NCBI GenBank assembly: GCA_034211175.1
Contig: JAXHUH010000014.1
Span: 33,706-97,705, forward strand
DNA length: 64,000 nucleotides
Source: JAXHUH01 sp034211175
GTDB lineage: Bacteria > Actinomycetota > Acidimicrobiia > Acidimicrobiales > CAIXPF01
Reading direction: 5' to 3'
Under the pieces are notes generated by a model. That model worked only from the letters and a program-made list of their open reading frames with translations, did not search any database and was not told the DNA's origin. Position 1 is the stretch's first letter, and each line of letters opens with the position of its first letter. This document shows positions 1-8,902 of this stretch, piece by piece. A program made the translations under genes and the position numbers.

Positions 1-371
1 CGGCGGACGCGCCGGGCGGCGGTCCGCGGGTGGTGCCGGCGATCGCCGTCGGGCTGGCGCCGGTCGTCGACCTCGTCGGCGCCGCCGAGGACGGGGTCGG
101 CCTCGGGGCCGTGGACGCCCTGCTCGGCGGCGCGCCGGACGAGCTCCCCGACCACTACGACGTCGCGACGCCGGCGCTGACCGGCGACGTCCCGGTCGTC
201 GTCGTGCGCGGCGACGCGGACATCGTCGTCCCCGACCCGTACACGTTGCCGCCCGGTGCGCTCCCGGCAGTGGTCGAGGTCGTCGACGTTGCCGGTGCCG
301 ACCACTTCGACCTGATCGATCCCGGCCACGAGGCGTGGGCCGCGGTCGTCGAGCGGCTGGCGGCCGGCTGA
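1..371 (+). CDS. alpha/beta hydrolase, C-terminal part only
   Basis: The frame is open from base 3, so the gene begins outside the window and only about 122 residues are seen. The visible part fits the last third of an alpha/beta hydrolase: a strand followed by an acidic residue (VVVVRGDADIVVP) as the likely catalytic Asp, then GADHFDLIDP, whose His would complete the triad. The nucleophile elbow is not in view, so the substrate cannot be inferred. It converges with the acetyltransferase, with 12 bases between the stop codons. Confidence 0.6.
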   Translation, partial: ADAPGGGPRVVPAIAVGLAPVVDLVGAAEDGVGLGAVDALLGGAPDELPDHYDVATPALTGDVPVVVVRGDADIVVPDPYTLPPGALPAVVEVVDVAGADHFDLIDPGHEAWAAVVERLAAG

Positions 372-387
372 CCCCGGTGCGGGTCAG
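368..387. terminator. hairpin spanning both stop codons of a convergent pair
   Basis: CTGACCC at 368-374 pairs perfectly with GGGTCAG at 381-387 around a 6-base loop. The left arm contains the TGA of the hydrolase and the right arm the stop of the acetyltransferase. There is no T tract. A bidirectional terminator is inferred from position. Confidence 0.45.
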
Positions 388-896
388 GCCGGGCGGTCGA
401 TGACCAGGTAGGCGACGGGAACGCCGTCCTCGATCTCGACCCGGTCGCGCTCGAAGCCGAGCTTTGCCGCCACCTGGAGTGACGGCTCGTTCTCGGCGTC
501 GATCGTCGCCCAGATCCGGTCGAGCTGCGAGCGGGCGAACACGTGGGCCAGCATCGCCGCGCCGACCTCGGTGGCGTACCCGCGGCCCCACGCATCGCGG
601 TGGAACACGTAGATCAGCTCGTCGAAGTCGTTGCCGATGGCCCGCACGACCCCGCAGTAGCCGATGAACCTGCCGGCGTCGCGCTCGAACACCGCGGAGG
701 TGCCGTAGCCCCGGGTCCGGTACCGGTCCTTGCACACCTCGATCCACCGGGCGACCTCGGGCCGGGCCAGGGTGGTGCCGTCGCCCACGTACCGCATGAC
801 CTCGGCGTCGGCGCAGAGCGCGGCGAAGTCGTCGAGGTGCTCGTCGTCGAACTCGCGCACGACGAGTCGGTCGGTCTCCAGCACCACGGCGGTCAC
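384..896 (-). CDS. GNAT family N-acetyltransferase (RimJ/RimL-like)
   Basis: A 170-residue protein with the layout of RimJ/RimL-type acetyltransferases. It starts with a TDRLVVREF strand, has a central beta-strand block (YCGVVRAIGNDFDELIYVFH) and the acetyl-CoA region WGRGYATEVGAAMLAHVF (about residues 103-120). It ends with NEPSLQVAAKLGFERD, typical of the family C-terminus. The start is GTG at 896. These enzymes move acetyl from acetyl-CoA to an amine; the acceptor is unknown. It is divergent from the flavin reductase. Confidence 0.85.
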   Translation of the reverse strand: MTAVVLETDRLVVREFDDEHLDDFAALCADAEVMRYVGDGTTLARPEVARWIEVCKDRYRTRGYGTSAVFERDAGRFIGYCGVVRAIGNDFDELIYVFHRDAWGRGYATEVGAAMLAHVFARSQLDRIWATIDAENEPSLQVAAKLGFERDRVEIEDGVPVAYLVIDRPA

Positions 897-972
897 GGTG
901 CCGATCCTGGCCGGGCGAAGAGCCGGGAGCGAGCGAGTTCGCGCCGATGGGGCCGCAATGGCGCCGCCTCCC

Positions 973-978
973 TACGAT
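973..978 (+). promoter_or_regulatory. TANNNT -10 box of the flavin reductase gene
   Basis: TACGAT lies 8 bases before the ATG at 987, which would put transcription start at or next to the start codon (leaderless or nearly so). The same arrangement recurs in the window. Confidence 0.4.
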
Positions 979-986
979 CGGGGGCC

Positions 987-1607
987 ATGAGCGACGCAAC
1001 CGCCCCGAGCCGGTCGTTCCTCACCTCCGAGCTTCGGGGCATGGACGGCTACAAGCTGCTGACCGGGCTCGTGGTGCCCCGCCCGATCGGCTGGATCGGG
1101 ACGGTGTCGGCCGACAGCGTGCCCAACGTGGCGCCGTACTCGTTCTTCAACGCCGTGTCCGGCGACCCGCCGACGGTGATGTTCTCCGCCGGCGCGCCGG
1201 GCCGGAAGGACTCGGCCGACAACGCCGAGGCGACCGGTGCGTTCACGGTCAACATCGTGACCGCCGAGGTGGCGGAGGCGATGAACGCGACGTCGGCCAC
1301 GCTCGACGCCGACGCCGACGAGTTCGCCCACGCCGGGCTCACCGCCGTCGCCGGCAAGGTCGTCGACGCGCCCCGTGTGGCCGAGGCGAAGGCCCAGCTC
1401 GAGTGCACGGTGACCCAGGTGATCCACGTCGGACGGCCCGACGGCGGCAACCGAGTGGTGTTCGGGGAAGTCGTGTGCTTCCACGTGGCCGAGGACCTCC
1501 TCGACGGCACCCGGGTCGACCAGTCCGCGCTCGGCGCCGTCGGCCGCCACGCCGGCAACTGGTACAGCCACGCCACCGACCTGTTCGAGCTGATCCGCCC
1601 CGCCTGA
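987..1607 (+). CDS. flavin reductase family protein (FMN-binding split barrel)
   Basis: The 206-residue product matches the flavin_reduct / DIM6-NTAB domain. It has a PRPIGWIGTVS segment near residue 30, NVAPYSFFNAVSGDPPTVMFS (FMN-site region) and later TGAFTVNIVT. Relatives bind FMN and act as NAD(P)H:flavin reductases or small flavoenzymes. The frame is open far upstream, but the ATG at 987 was chosen because similarity begins just after it and a -10 box precedes it. It converges with the SRPBCC gene. The substrate is unknown. Confidence 0.85.
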   Translation: MSDATAPSRSFLTSELRGMDGYKLLTGLVVPRPIGWIGTVSADSVPNVAPYSFFNAVSGDPPTVMFSAGAPGRKDSADNAEATGAFTVNIVTAEVAEAMNATSATLDADADEFAHAGLTAVAGKVVDAPRVAEAKAQLECTVTQVIHVGRPDGGNRVVFGEVVCFHVAEDLLDGTRVDQSALGAVGRHAGNWYSHATDLFELIRPA

Positions 1608-1639
1608 AGCAACGCCTCACCACGCCGGCGACGCGCCGC

Positions 1640-2161
1640 TCAGGGCGCGGCGGCGGTGCGCTCGGCGGCCGCGGCGATGCCGGTGAGGGTGGCCTCCATG
1701 TTCGCCCGGTGCTCGGCCAGGCGGTTGGCGATGATGCGCGACTCCTTGTCGGGCATCGCCTCGATCGCCGGGCTGAGGCCGCTGCGGCCGGGCCCGAGCT
1801 GGACCCACTGGGTGAGTCGGGTGCCGCCGTCGGCCGGTTCGAGCGTGAACCGCCAGCGCGCCGCGGGGCACTCGGGGTCGCCGACGTCCCAGCCGAACCG
1901 TTCGTTGGCCACCAGCTCGACGACCGTCGACGTCGTCTCCCACTCCCCCACGACCGGGTGACGGTTGCGGCCGACGAAGCGGGCACCGAGCGCCGGTCCC
2001 GGCGCGTCGTCACACCACGTGGCCTCCTGCAGCTCGGTCGAGAACCGTGCGGGCATCGTGATGTCCACGACGACGGCCCACACGTCCCCGGGTGACGCGG
2101 CCACGAGCCGCTCGACCTCGGTCGTCGGGCCGTCCGCATAGCGATACGTCCGGTCGTCCAC
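1640..2161 (-). CDS. SRPBCC family protein (polyketide cyclase/START-like)
   Basis: A 173-residue protein with the START/Bet v1-like pattern. It opens with EVERLVAASPGDVWAVVVDI, has strands ending in the W-containing ARWRFTLEPADGGTRLTQWV region, and a long C-terminal helix. Such proteins form a hydrophobic cavity that binds lipids or aromatic compounds. The start is GTG at 2161, preceded by GGAAGGGG; the longer open frame upstream has no family similarity. A weak hairpin (CGCGCC 1632-1637 / GGCGCG 1644-1649) covers the stop. Function unknown. Confidence 0.75.
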   Translation of the reverse strand: MDDRTYRYADGPTTEVERLVAASPGDVWAVVVDITMPARFSTELQEATWCDDAPGPALGARFVGRNRHPVVGEWETTSTVVELVANERFGWDVGDPECPAARWRFTLEPADGGTRLTQWVQLGPGRSGLSPAIEAMPDKESRIIANRLAEHRANMEATLTGIAAAAERTAAAP

Positions 2162-2285
2162 GGTTGCCCCTTCCCCCCGGGTGTGCCCGCTGGACGCTAC
2201 GCCAGGGGTCGGTCCAGTTGCGAGACCCACTCGCGTCGTGGTGCAGTGCTGCCGCCGGGCACGGCACATCCGGGGGAGGCTCGCC

Positions 2286-3335
2286 ATGGACATCGCCATC
2301 GGGGCCGTCGTCGCATCACCGGACGACGTCGGGTTCGTGCGCGACGCCGAACGGCTCGGCGCGTCGACCGTGTGGGTGCCCGAGGCGTGGGGCCAGGACG
2401 CCCTGACCCCGCTCGCCCACCTCGCGGCGGTAACCGACCGCATCCGCCTCGGCACCGGCATCGTCCAGGTCGGCGCCCGGACCCCGGCGATGCTGGCCAT
2501 GTCGGCCATGTCGTTGCAGATGCTGTCCGGCGGGCGGTTCGTCCTCGGGCTCGGCACCAGCGGCCCCCAGGTGATGGAGGGTTGGCACGGCGTCCGGTTC
2601 CGCTCCCCCGTCGCCGCCACCCGCGACACGATCCAGATCGTCCGGTCGATCGCCGCCGGCGAACGGCTCAGCCACGCCGGCGAGGTGTACACGGTGCCGC
2701 TGGCCGACGGGGCCGGCCGGCCGATGCGCTCGATGCTGCCGCCGGGCGCCGTGCCCATCCACGTCGCCGCGCTCGGGCCCCGCAACCTGGAGCTCACCGG
2801 GGAGCTGGCCGACGGCTGGATCGGCAACACCTTCGTCCCCGAGCAGGCGTCGGTCTACCTCGACCATCTCGCCGCCGGCGCGGCGCGGGCCGGGCGCACG
2901 TTGGCCGACCTCGAGCTGCTCATCCCGGTCGCGGTCGAGATCACCGACGACCTCGACGAGGCCGCAGCCCGCCACGCCCGCGGCTACGCGTTCACGATCG
3001 GGGCGATGGGTTCGCGGGACCGCAACTTCTACAACGCGGCCTTCACCCGCCTCGGCTACGGCGACGACGTGGCCGCGGTGCAGCAGCTGTGGCTCGACGG
3101 ACGCCGCGACGAGGCCGCCGCCCGGGTCCCGGTCGAGCTCGGCTGGAAGACCAACCTCCTCGGCCCGCCCGACGTGGTCCGCGACCGCCTCCGTCGCTAC
3201 CGCGACGCCGGCATCACCGCCCTCCAGGCCAAGCTCGCCGGCACGACCACCGAGAAGCTCGACACCCTCGCCCAGCTCGTCGACCTCGCCGCCGAGTTCA
3301 GCGCCGAGGCGCCACCGGAACCCGCGGCACCCTGA
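2286..3335 (+). CDS. LLM class F420/FMN-dependent oxidoreductase
   Basis: The 349-residue protein has the bacterial-luciferase-like TIM barrel. It starts MDIAIGAVVASPDD, then GASTVWVPEAWG and DRIRLGTGIVQVGARTPAMLAM, typical of actinobacterial F420-dependent (mer-like) oxidoreductases. FVLGLGTSGPQVMEGWHG lies near residue 85 and the flavin/F420 region PIHVAALGPRNLEL near residue 155. The ATG at 2286 follows a strong GGGGGAGG. Many relatives use F420 rather than FMN, but the cofactor cannot be assigned. The amidohydrolase converges 12 bases away. Confidence 0.88.
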   Translation: MDIAIGAVVASPDDVGFVRDAERLGASTVWVPEAWGQDALTPLAHLAAVTDRIRLGTGIVQVGARTPAMLAMSAMSLQMLSGGRFVLGLGTSGPQVMEGWHGVRFRSPVAATRDTIQIVRSIAAGERLSHAGEVYTVPLADGAGRPMRSMLPPGAVPIHVAALGPRNLELTGELADGWIGNTFVPEQASVYLDHLAAGAARAGRTLADLELLIPVAVEITDDLDEAAARHARGYAFTIGAMGSRDRNFYNAAFTRLGYGDDVAAVQQLWLDGRRDEAAARVPVELGWKTNLLGPPDVVRDRLRRYRDAGITALQAKLAGTTTEKLDTLAQLVDLAAEFSAEAPPEPAAP

Positions 3336-3347
3336 CGGGCGGCCGGA

Positions 3348-4340
3348 TCACTCGAGGCGGTACACCCGGCCGGCCGTCGTCCGGAACAGGGCGTCGCGCT
3401 CGGCGTCGTCGAAGTCGGCGGCGATCTTCTTCGCTGCGTTCCAGAACGTCCGGTAGGACAGGGAGAAGCGGTCGACCGGGAAGTTCGACTCGAACATGCA
3501 GCGTTCAGGCCCGAACCGGTCGATCGTGTGGAGATACCAGTCGCGCTGGGCCGCCACCAGCTCGTCGGACGTCGCCGGGCGCTCCGCGGTGTGCCAGCCG
3601 AAGCCGTTGTCGGGCATGGCCATGCCACCGAGCTTGGCCACGACGTTCGGGCACGCCGCGATGGCGGCGAGGTCGTCCTTCCAGGTGGCGAGGATCTCGT
3701 CGCGTCGCCCCGCGTAGGGGCCGACGCCGAGCGGCGTGCCGAAGTGGTCGAGCACCATTGTCGTGCCCGGCACGGCGCGGGCAAGCTCGAGGAACTCGCG
3801 CTGCTGGTGGTGGTAGTGCCAGCTGTCGTAGGTGAGGCCGCGCTCGCCGAGCCGGGCCACGCCGCGGCGGAAGTCGGCGTCGGCGGCGAGGTCGCGGGGC
3901 GCCCGCCCGGGAATGGTCAGCGTCTCGGGGTGCTCGGCGCTGGCGATGGCGTGGCGGATGCCCTTGAACAGGCCGCCGGCGATCTCGACGTGAGCGTCGA
4001 GGATGTCGTCCAGGTCGTCGCGCCGCAGGTCGGCCGAGGCCACGATGCCGCCGATCAGGTGGTCGGGGTCGCGTGCCGACTCGCCGGTTACGAAGCGGGT
4101 CTCGCCGAGCGGTGCGAGGTGCTCGGGTGCGTCTACGTCGTACGCGGCGTGGCACTCGATGAACACCGTGCGCTCGATGCGGTGGCCGTCGGCGGTGTCG
4201 GCGTGGAGCTGATCGAGCCCGTAGGGCAGCGCACCGCCATCGGGCCACAGGTGGTGGTGAGGATCGACGATCGGCCGTTCGGGCTCGACCACGTCCTCGA
4301 TCACCTGGTCGAACCACTCCTGCGTCCCCGGTGCCCCCAT
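3348..4340 (-). CDS. amidohydrolase 2 family (TIM-barrel metal-dependent hydrolase)
   Basis: A 330-residue protein of the amidohydrolase_2 family (ACMSD, dicarbonyl and lactone hydrolases). The metal-binding IVDPHHHLW sits at about residues 20-28, a conserved VFIECHAAY follows, and TTMVLDHFGTPLG supplies a later barrel residue. The C-terminal half keeps CMFESNFPVDR, whose Asp is the usual last metal ligand. It is divergent from the dehydrogenase at 4430. The reaction is most likely hydrolysis or decarboxylation of a small carboxylic substrate. Confidence 0.85.
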   Translation of the reverse strand: MGAPGTQEWFDQVIEDVVEPERPIVDPHHHLWPDGGALPYGLDQLHADTADGHRIERTVFIECHAAYDVDAPEHLAPLGETRFVTGESARDPDHLIGGIVASADLRRDDLDDILDAHVEIAGGLFKGIRHAIASAEHPETLTIPGRAPRDLAADADFRRGVARLGERGLTYDSWHYHHQQREFLELARAVPGTTMVLDHFGTPLGVGPYAGRRDEILATWKDDLAAIAACPNVVAKLGGMAMPDNGFGWHTAERPATSDELVAAQRDWYLHTIDRFGPERCMFESNFPVDRFSLSYRTFWNAAKKIAADFDDAERDALFRTTAGRVYRLE

Positions 4341-4429
4341 GGCGCACGGTGTACCAGGGTGTCGACCTCGCAGGCACGTCCGTCGCAGTGCTACGCCATG
4401 GTCCGCGCACCGCGACGAGGGGACCCGAC

Positions 4430-5608
4430 ATGGCGACCAGCAACACGACCACCGCCACCACCGGTGACGGCGCCGTCCCGGCGACCGGCCTGGAGCTGCG
4501 GTCGCGGCTCGACGCCGACGGGACGATCACCATCGCCGTGGTCGAGGCGGACGTGCCGGCGCCGGGGGCCGAGGAGGTGACGGTCCGCATCGAGGCCGCC
4601 CCGGTGAACCCGTCGGACATGGGGATGATGTTCGCCATGGGCGACGTCTCGGCGGCCGAGACCGTCGAGGTGGACGGGCGCCCCGGCGCCCGGCTGCCCG
4701 TGTCGGAACGGGCCACGCAGGCCCAGTCCGTCCGCCACGGCCGTGACCTGCCGTTCGGCAACGAGGGAGCGGGTGTCGTCGTCGCCGCCGGAGACTCGCC
4801 AGCGGCGCAGGAGCTGGTGGGCAGAACCGTCGGGTTCCTGTCGGGCAACGCCTACGCCCAGTACCGCACGGTGCCGGTGGCCGCCTGCCTGCCCGTGCCC
4901 GATGGGACACCGGCCCGCGCCGCAGCGGCCGCGTTCGTGAACCCCCTCACCGCGCTCGGCATGATCGAGACCATGCGACGCGAGGGCCACACCACCCTCG
5001 TCCACACCGTCGGCGCGTCGAACCTCGGCCAGATGCTGATCCGGTTGTGCGCCGCCGAGGGCATCGAGCTGGTGAACATCGTGCGCCGACCCGAGCACGT
5101 CGAGCAGCTCCGGGCGCTCGGCGCCAACCACGTGTGCAACTCGGGTGACGACGACTTCGACGAGCAGCTCACCGCGGCGATGTCGGCCACCGGCGCGACG
5201 ATCGCGTTCGACGCCATCGGGGGCGGCACGATGGCCAGCCGGCTCCTCACCGCAATGGAGCGAGCGGCGTCCGCCGCGGGCGACGGCGGCTTCAGCCGCT
5301 ACGGGTCCGACGTGTACAAGCAGGTGTACATCTACGGCGGCCTCGACCGGTCGCCCACGGTGCTCGACCGGACGTTCGGGATGACCTGGGGTGTCGGTGG
5401 CTGGCTGCTCACCCCCTTCCTGATGAGCATCGGCGCCGACGACCGTGCCCGGCTCAACCAGCGCGTCGTCGACGAGCTGACCACCACGTTCCGCAGCGAC
5501 TACGGCATGGAGCTCGACCTCCATCAGGCCGTCGACCCGGCCCGTATCGCCGAGTACGGCCGCCAGTCCACCGGCAACAAGGCCCTGATCACTCCTCACG
5601 GCGGCTGA
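4430..5608 (+). CDS. MDR-superfamily NAD(P)H-dependent oxidoreductase (zinc-less type)
   Basis: The 392-residue protein has the medium-chain reductase fold. A GroES-like half carries VRIEAAPVNPSDM and FGNEGAGVVVAAGD; the Rossmann half carries TLVHTVGASNLGQMLIRLC near residue 190 and then IAFDAIGGGTMASRLL. The usual structural cysteines are absent, as in quinone reductases and enoyl reductases of this superfamily. The ATG at 4430 follows GAGGGGA. An insert of about 40 residues near 65-105 separates the first strands. The stop codon forms the edge of the repeat at 5606-5664. Substrate unknown. Confidence 0.85.
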   Translation: MATSNTTTATTGDGAVPATGLELRSRLDADGTITIAVVEADVPAPGAEEVTVRIEAAPVNPSDMGMMFAMGDVSAAETVEVDGRPGARLPVSERATQAQSVRHGRDLPFGNEGAGVVVAAGDSPAAQELVGRTVGFLSGNAYAQYRTVPVAACLPVPDGTPARAAAAAFVNPLTALGMIETMRREGHTTLVHTVGASNLGQMLIRLCAAEGIELVNIVRRPEHVEQLRALGANHVCNSGDDDFDEQLTAAMSATGATIAFDAIGGGTMASRLLTAMERAASAAGDGGFSRYGSDVYKQVYIYGGLDRSPTVLDRTFGMTWGVGGWLLTPFLMSIGADDRARLNQRVVDELTTTFRSDYGMELDLHQAVDPARIAEYGRQSTGNKALITPHGG

Positions 5609-5664
5609 GCCTCGCTCGCCGACGGCCCAGGGGGCCGTCGGACGAGCTGCGTTCAGCTGGCTGA
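5606..5664 (-). repeat. palindromic intergenic repeat, single copy
   Basis: On the minus strand the element reads TCAGCC, AGCTGAACGCAGCTCG, then a stem, then GAGCGAGGCTCA. The stem pairs CCGACGGCCC (5619-5628) with GGGCCGTCGG (5632-5641) around a 3-base loop. The same flanks occur in four tandem copies at 12294-12494. Both loci lie between convergent genes. Here it separates the dehydrogenase from the M20D gene, and its stem would make a plausible two-way terminator. Confidence 0.75.
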
Positions 5665-5682
5665 TGCTCGCCCCGGCCGGAG

Positions 5683-6859
5683 TCACCGCGGCGTCGGGAG
5701 CACCGACTCCGCGAGCTGGACCCAGTAGTCGACGCCGCGGGCGAGGATCGTGTCGTCGAAGTCGTAGTGGGGGTTGTGCAGCGCCGGGCTGTCGGTGCCG
5801 TTGCCCGATGAACATGAAGCACCCGCCCACCACCGCGAGGTAGCGGGCGAAGTCCTCCGACGCGGTGATCGGCGGACGATCACCATCGACCTCGTCGGGC
5901 CCGGCGACCGCCTCCGCGGCGGCCACGGCGATCTCGACCTCGGGCGCCGTGTTCACCAGGGGCACGAACTCGTTGGTGTAGGTCACCTCGGCCGTCGCCC
6001 CGTGGGCCGCGCAGATCCCGGCGACGATCTCGCGCATGCGGGCCTCGATCCTCACCTGCACCGCGGCGGAGAACGTGCGGCAGTCGCCCTTGATCGTGAC
6101 CGTCGACGGCACGATGTTGCGGGCCCCGTCGGTGTGGATCTCGGTGATCGACACCACCGCGGCGTCGGCGGCCGCGACCGAGCGGGACACGATCGTCTGG
6201 AGCCCGCCGATGACCTGACCGGCGACCACGACCGGGTCGACGTGGGCCTCCGGGGTCGACGCGTGGCCACCCCGGCCCCGGATCGTGATCTCGAACAGGT
6301 CCTCCGAGCTCATCAGGGGCCCGACCCGGGTGGCGAACGCGCCGGCAGCGATGCCGGGCATGTTGTGCATCCCGAAGATCGCTGCCATCGGGAACCGCTC
6401 GAACAGGCCGTCGTCGATCATCGCCTGCGCGCCCCGGCCGTTCTCCTCGTCGGGCTGGAACACGAGGTGGACGGTGCCGTCGAAGTGCCGCGTTGCCGCG
6501 AGTCGGCGGGCGGCGCCGAGGAGCATGGTCGTGTGGCCGTCGTGGCCGCAGCCGTGGAACGCGCCGTCGACCTGCGAGCGGTGCGGTGGTGCGCCGGCCT
6601 CGGTGATCGGTAGGGCGTCCATGTCGGCCCGCAGCCCGATGGCCCGCCCGGAGGTGCCGGCCCGCACCACCCCGACGACGCCGGTCCCACCGACGCCGGT
6701 GTGGACCTCGTCGACGCCGAACGACCGCAGGCGCCCGGCCACGGTCGCTGCGGTCGCCGAGACGTCGAAGCCCAGCTCGGGGCGTCGGTGGAGGTCCCGG
6801 CGCCAGGTGATCAGCTCCGCCGGGTCGAGGTCGGGTGGTGCCGCGGTACCGGGGGCCAT
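5683..6859 (-). pseudogene. M20D family amidohydrolase (hippurate hydrolase-like), frameshifted
   Basis: Residues 1-330 form a normal M20D aminoacylase/hippurate hydrolase: WRRDLHRRPELGFD at the N-terminus, then IGLRADMDALPI, the metal motif GCGHDGHTT, FQPDEENGRGAQAM with the catalytic acid, and GRGGHASTPEAHVDP of the dimerisation domain. The frame then breaks inside FMFIG. After removing one base from the GGG triplet (plus-strand CCC, 5804-5806) the family sequence resumes as NGTDSPALHNPHYDFDD to a stop at 5683. The repaired product is 391 residues. The single extra base in a homopolymer may be a sequencing error, in which case the gene is intact. Confidence 0.8.
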
Positions 6860-6942
6860 GGGCCGGAACCTACGGCCGAACGCAACGGGCGGCCAACGAC
6901 GATCGCTGCTCCGCCGATCGCCTGTGCTGATCAGCGCGCCGG

Positions 6943-7671
6943 TCAGGCGGTCGGGAGGAGCTCCACGTGGGGGCGACGGCGGAGCCGGACGTGGGCGAGC
7001 GCGACGACGACCGCGGTGAGCAGCAGCGCCACCCCGACGCCGTGGACCAGGCCCCGCAGCAGGTAGTCACCCGACGTGTGGTCGACGGCGTAGGTGGCGA
7101 TCTCCCGGACGTACCAGAACGGCAGGAACCGGGCGACCGGGTTGGCCGGGTCCATGATCATCTGCACACCGATGACGACGAGCAGGACGAGCATGCCCTC
7201 GAGGTCTCGCGGTAGCACGGCGCTGACCGCGAGCCCGAACGCGGGCGCGACCACGACGGTGAGGGCCATGATCGCGGCGATCGCCCCGAAGTTCAGCGTG
7301 TGGTCGTGGCCGTCGAGGCGCACGAGCAGGAAGTACGGGACGGTCACCGCGAGCGCGACCGCCCACAGGGAGGCGAGCCGGCCGACGACCAGGTGGCGGC
7401 TCTCGTAGCCGGAGAGCCGAAGGCGCTGCTCGACCGAGCGGGCCGCGCTCCCCGCGAACAGCGCCGCCGTGGCGAGCGCCCAGCCGATGCCGAGGCACAC
7501 GAAGCGGACCGACTGGCCGAGGTGCTGGTCGCGCCGGGCCAGGTAGAACGCGAGCGGGAACAGCGCCAGGATCACGAGTACCCCGCGCCGGCGCGCCAGC
7601 TCCCGCAGCGCCATCTCGGCAACCGTGGCCGTCCGGTTCGCCGCCCGGCTTCGCTGCGCCGGCCTCGTCAT
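6943..7671 (-). CDS. ABC transporter permease
   Basis: The 242-residue protein has about six hydrophobic segments: LVILALFPLAFYLA, FVCLGIGWALATAALFAGSA, LWAVALAVTVPYFLLV, IAAIMALTVVVAPAFGLAVS, GMLVLLVVIGVQMIM and a last one near the C-terminus. RLRLSGYESRHLVVGRLASL is the cytoplasmic segment typical of ABC-2-type permeases. It follows the ATPase gene by 55 bases on the same strand and is the membrane partner of that ATPase. The transported substrate is unknown; PadR-linked exporters often handle drugs or lipids. Confidence 0.75.
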   Translation of the reverse strand: MTRPAQRSRAANRTATVAEMALRELARRRGVLVILALFPLAFYLARRDQHLGQSVRFVCLGIGWALATAALFAGSAARSVEQRLRLSGYESRHLVVGRLASLWAVALAVTVPYFLLVRLDGHDHTLNFGAIAAIMALTVVVAPAFGLAVSAVLPRDLEGMLVLLVVIGVQMIMDPANPVARFLPFWYVREIATYAVDHTSGDYLLRGLVHGVGVALLLTAVVVALAHVRLRRRPHVELLPTA

Positions 7672-7726
7672 CGCGACTCCCCTCGTCGTCCGTTCGATGT
7701 GCCGATGCCCACGCCACGCGCCCCGC

Positions 7727-8560
7727 TCACGCCACCCGCTCCCCGCTCGTGCCGAGCTCCACGACGACGTCGACCCGGTCGAGCTCGCTCAGCAGGTGGG
7801 TCACCACGACCACCGCGCGGCCCTCGTCGCGCCATCGCCACACCTCACGCCAGAAGTCGACGTAGGAGCCGCGGTCGAACCCCTGGTACGGCTCGTCGAG
7901 CAGGAGGACGTCGGGCCCACCGAGGTCGGCCATCACGACGTTGAGCTTCTGGCGGGTGCCGCCGGAGAGGTGGCGGGCCTGCTCGTCCCACGGCGGGGTC
8001 CAGTCGAGCGCCTCGGCCCGGGCCCGGCCCGCGTCGCGGGCGTCGCTGCGGGCCATCCCCCGCCCGGCGCCGATCAGGACGAAGTGCTCGTCGGCCGCGA
8101 GCAGGTCGGAGGTGCCGCCGTCCTGGGGGCAGTAGCCGATCGTGCCCCGGATCGCCACGGTGCCCCGGTCGGGGGCGAGGAGCCCGGCACAGATCCGCAG
8201 CAGCGTGGTCTTGCCGCTCCCGTTGGCACCGACGATGGCGGCGACCTGGCCGGCCCGCACCGTCAGCCCGACCCCGTCGAGCACGGTGCGACGGCGGTAG
8301 CGCTTGGTCACGTCCTGCACGTCCAACAGCACCGGGCCGGGCGCCGCCCGCGCCACCCGGGCGGGCGGGTCGACCTCGGCGAGGCCCTCCGACAGCGCTG
8401 CGGCGTAGGCGTCGGCGGGCCCGAACACCTCGAGCGGTGGCCGGCCGGCGGCCAGCAGGTGGTCGTCGGCCTCGGTCACGATCTGGGCGACCGTGTCGTC
8501 GCCGAAGCCCCGTCGGCGCAGCTCGTCGCGCAGCGCCGCCAACCATGTCGCACGCCTCAC
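7727..8560 (-). CDS. ABC transporter ATP-binding protein with N-terminal HAAS-like domain
   Basis: The 277-residue protein joins two parts. Residues 1-60 (LAALRDELRRRGFGDDTVA, then the PLEVFGPADAYAAAL segment) resemble the short helical HAAS domain often encoded beside PadR regulators. From residue 75 it is an ABC ATPase: Walker A GANGSGKTT at 111-119, Q-loop YCPQDG, signature LSGGTRQKL, Walker B VLLLDEP, and switch VVVVTH. The start is GTG at 8560, sharing GTGA with the PadR stop, so translation is probably coupled. It energises the permease encoded next. The HAAS assignment is by pattern and less certain than the ATPase. Confidence 0.85.
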   Translation of the reverse strand: MRRATWLAALRDELRRRGFGDDTVAQIVTEADDHLLAAGRPPLEVFGPADAYAAALSEGLAEVDPPARVARAAPGPVLLDVQDVTKRYRRRTVLDGVGLTVRAGQVAAIVGANGSGKTTLLRICAGLLAPDRGTVAIRGTIGYCPQDGGTSDLLAADEHFVLIGAGRGMARSDARDAGRARAEALDWTPPWDEQARHLSGGTRQKLNVVMADLGGPDVLLLDEPYQGFDRGSYVDFWREVWRWRDEGRAVVVVTHLLSELDRVDVVVELGTSGERVA

Positions 8561-8895
8561 GACGTGGGTACCTCCCCGAGCACGTGGTCGACCCGGTCGA
8601 CGAACCGACGCCAGTCGGTCACCGCCCCGGCCAACGCGGCCTCGCCGTCCGAGCTGAGCCGGTAGTACTTGCGGGCGGGGCCGGCATCCCCGGTGCGCCA
8701 CTCGGTCGCCACCATGCCCGAGCGCTGGAGCCGCAGCAGCACCGGGTAGAGCGTGCCGCCGCGGATCGGGCCGAGCCCGGCGTCGTCGAGCTGCTGGGAC
8801 AGCTCGTAGCCGTACGACTCACCGTCGGCGAGCCGCGACAGCACGCAGAGGTCCAGGACCCCTCGCAACCACTGTGCGCGCCGGCCGTCGTCCAC
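8557..8895 (-). CDS. PadR family transcriptional regulator
   Basis: A 112-residue winged-helix repressor with the PadR signature. LDLCVLSRLADGESYGYELSQ forms helices 1-2, GTLYPVLLRLQRSGMVA is the recognition helix and wing entry, and KYYRLSSDGEAAL is the wing. A C-terminal helix should mediate dimerisation. It starts at GTG 8895 and heads the PadR / ABC ATPase / permease operon. A perfect inverted repeat lies directly upstream of its -10 box, consistent with autorepression released by a ligand that the exporter may also carry. Confidence 0.9.
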   Translation of the reverse strand: MDDGRRAQWLRGVLDLCVLSRLADGESYGYELSQQLDDAGLGPIRGGTLYPVLLRLQRSGMVATEWRTGDAGPARKYYRLSSDGEAALAGAVTDWRRFVDRVDHVLGEVPTS

Positions 8896-8902
8896 GCCGT
8901 GG

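Noticed and set aside
543..986. N-terminal extension of the flavin reductase frame
   Set aside because: It lies over the acetyltransferase on the other strand, has Val/Gly-rich non-homologous sequence, and the domain begins after the ATG at 987.
2183..3835. 550-residue Arg/Pro-rich plus-strand frame
   Set aside because: Shadow of the LLM oxidoreductase and amidohydrolase; extreme Arg content is typical of wrong frames at this GC level.
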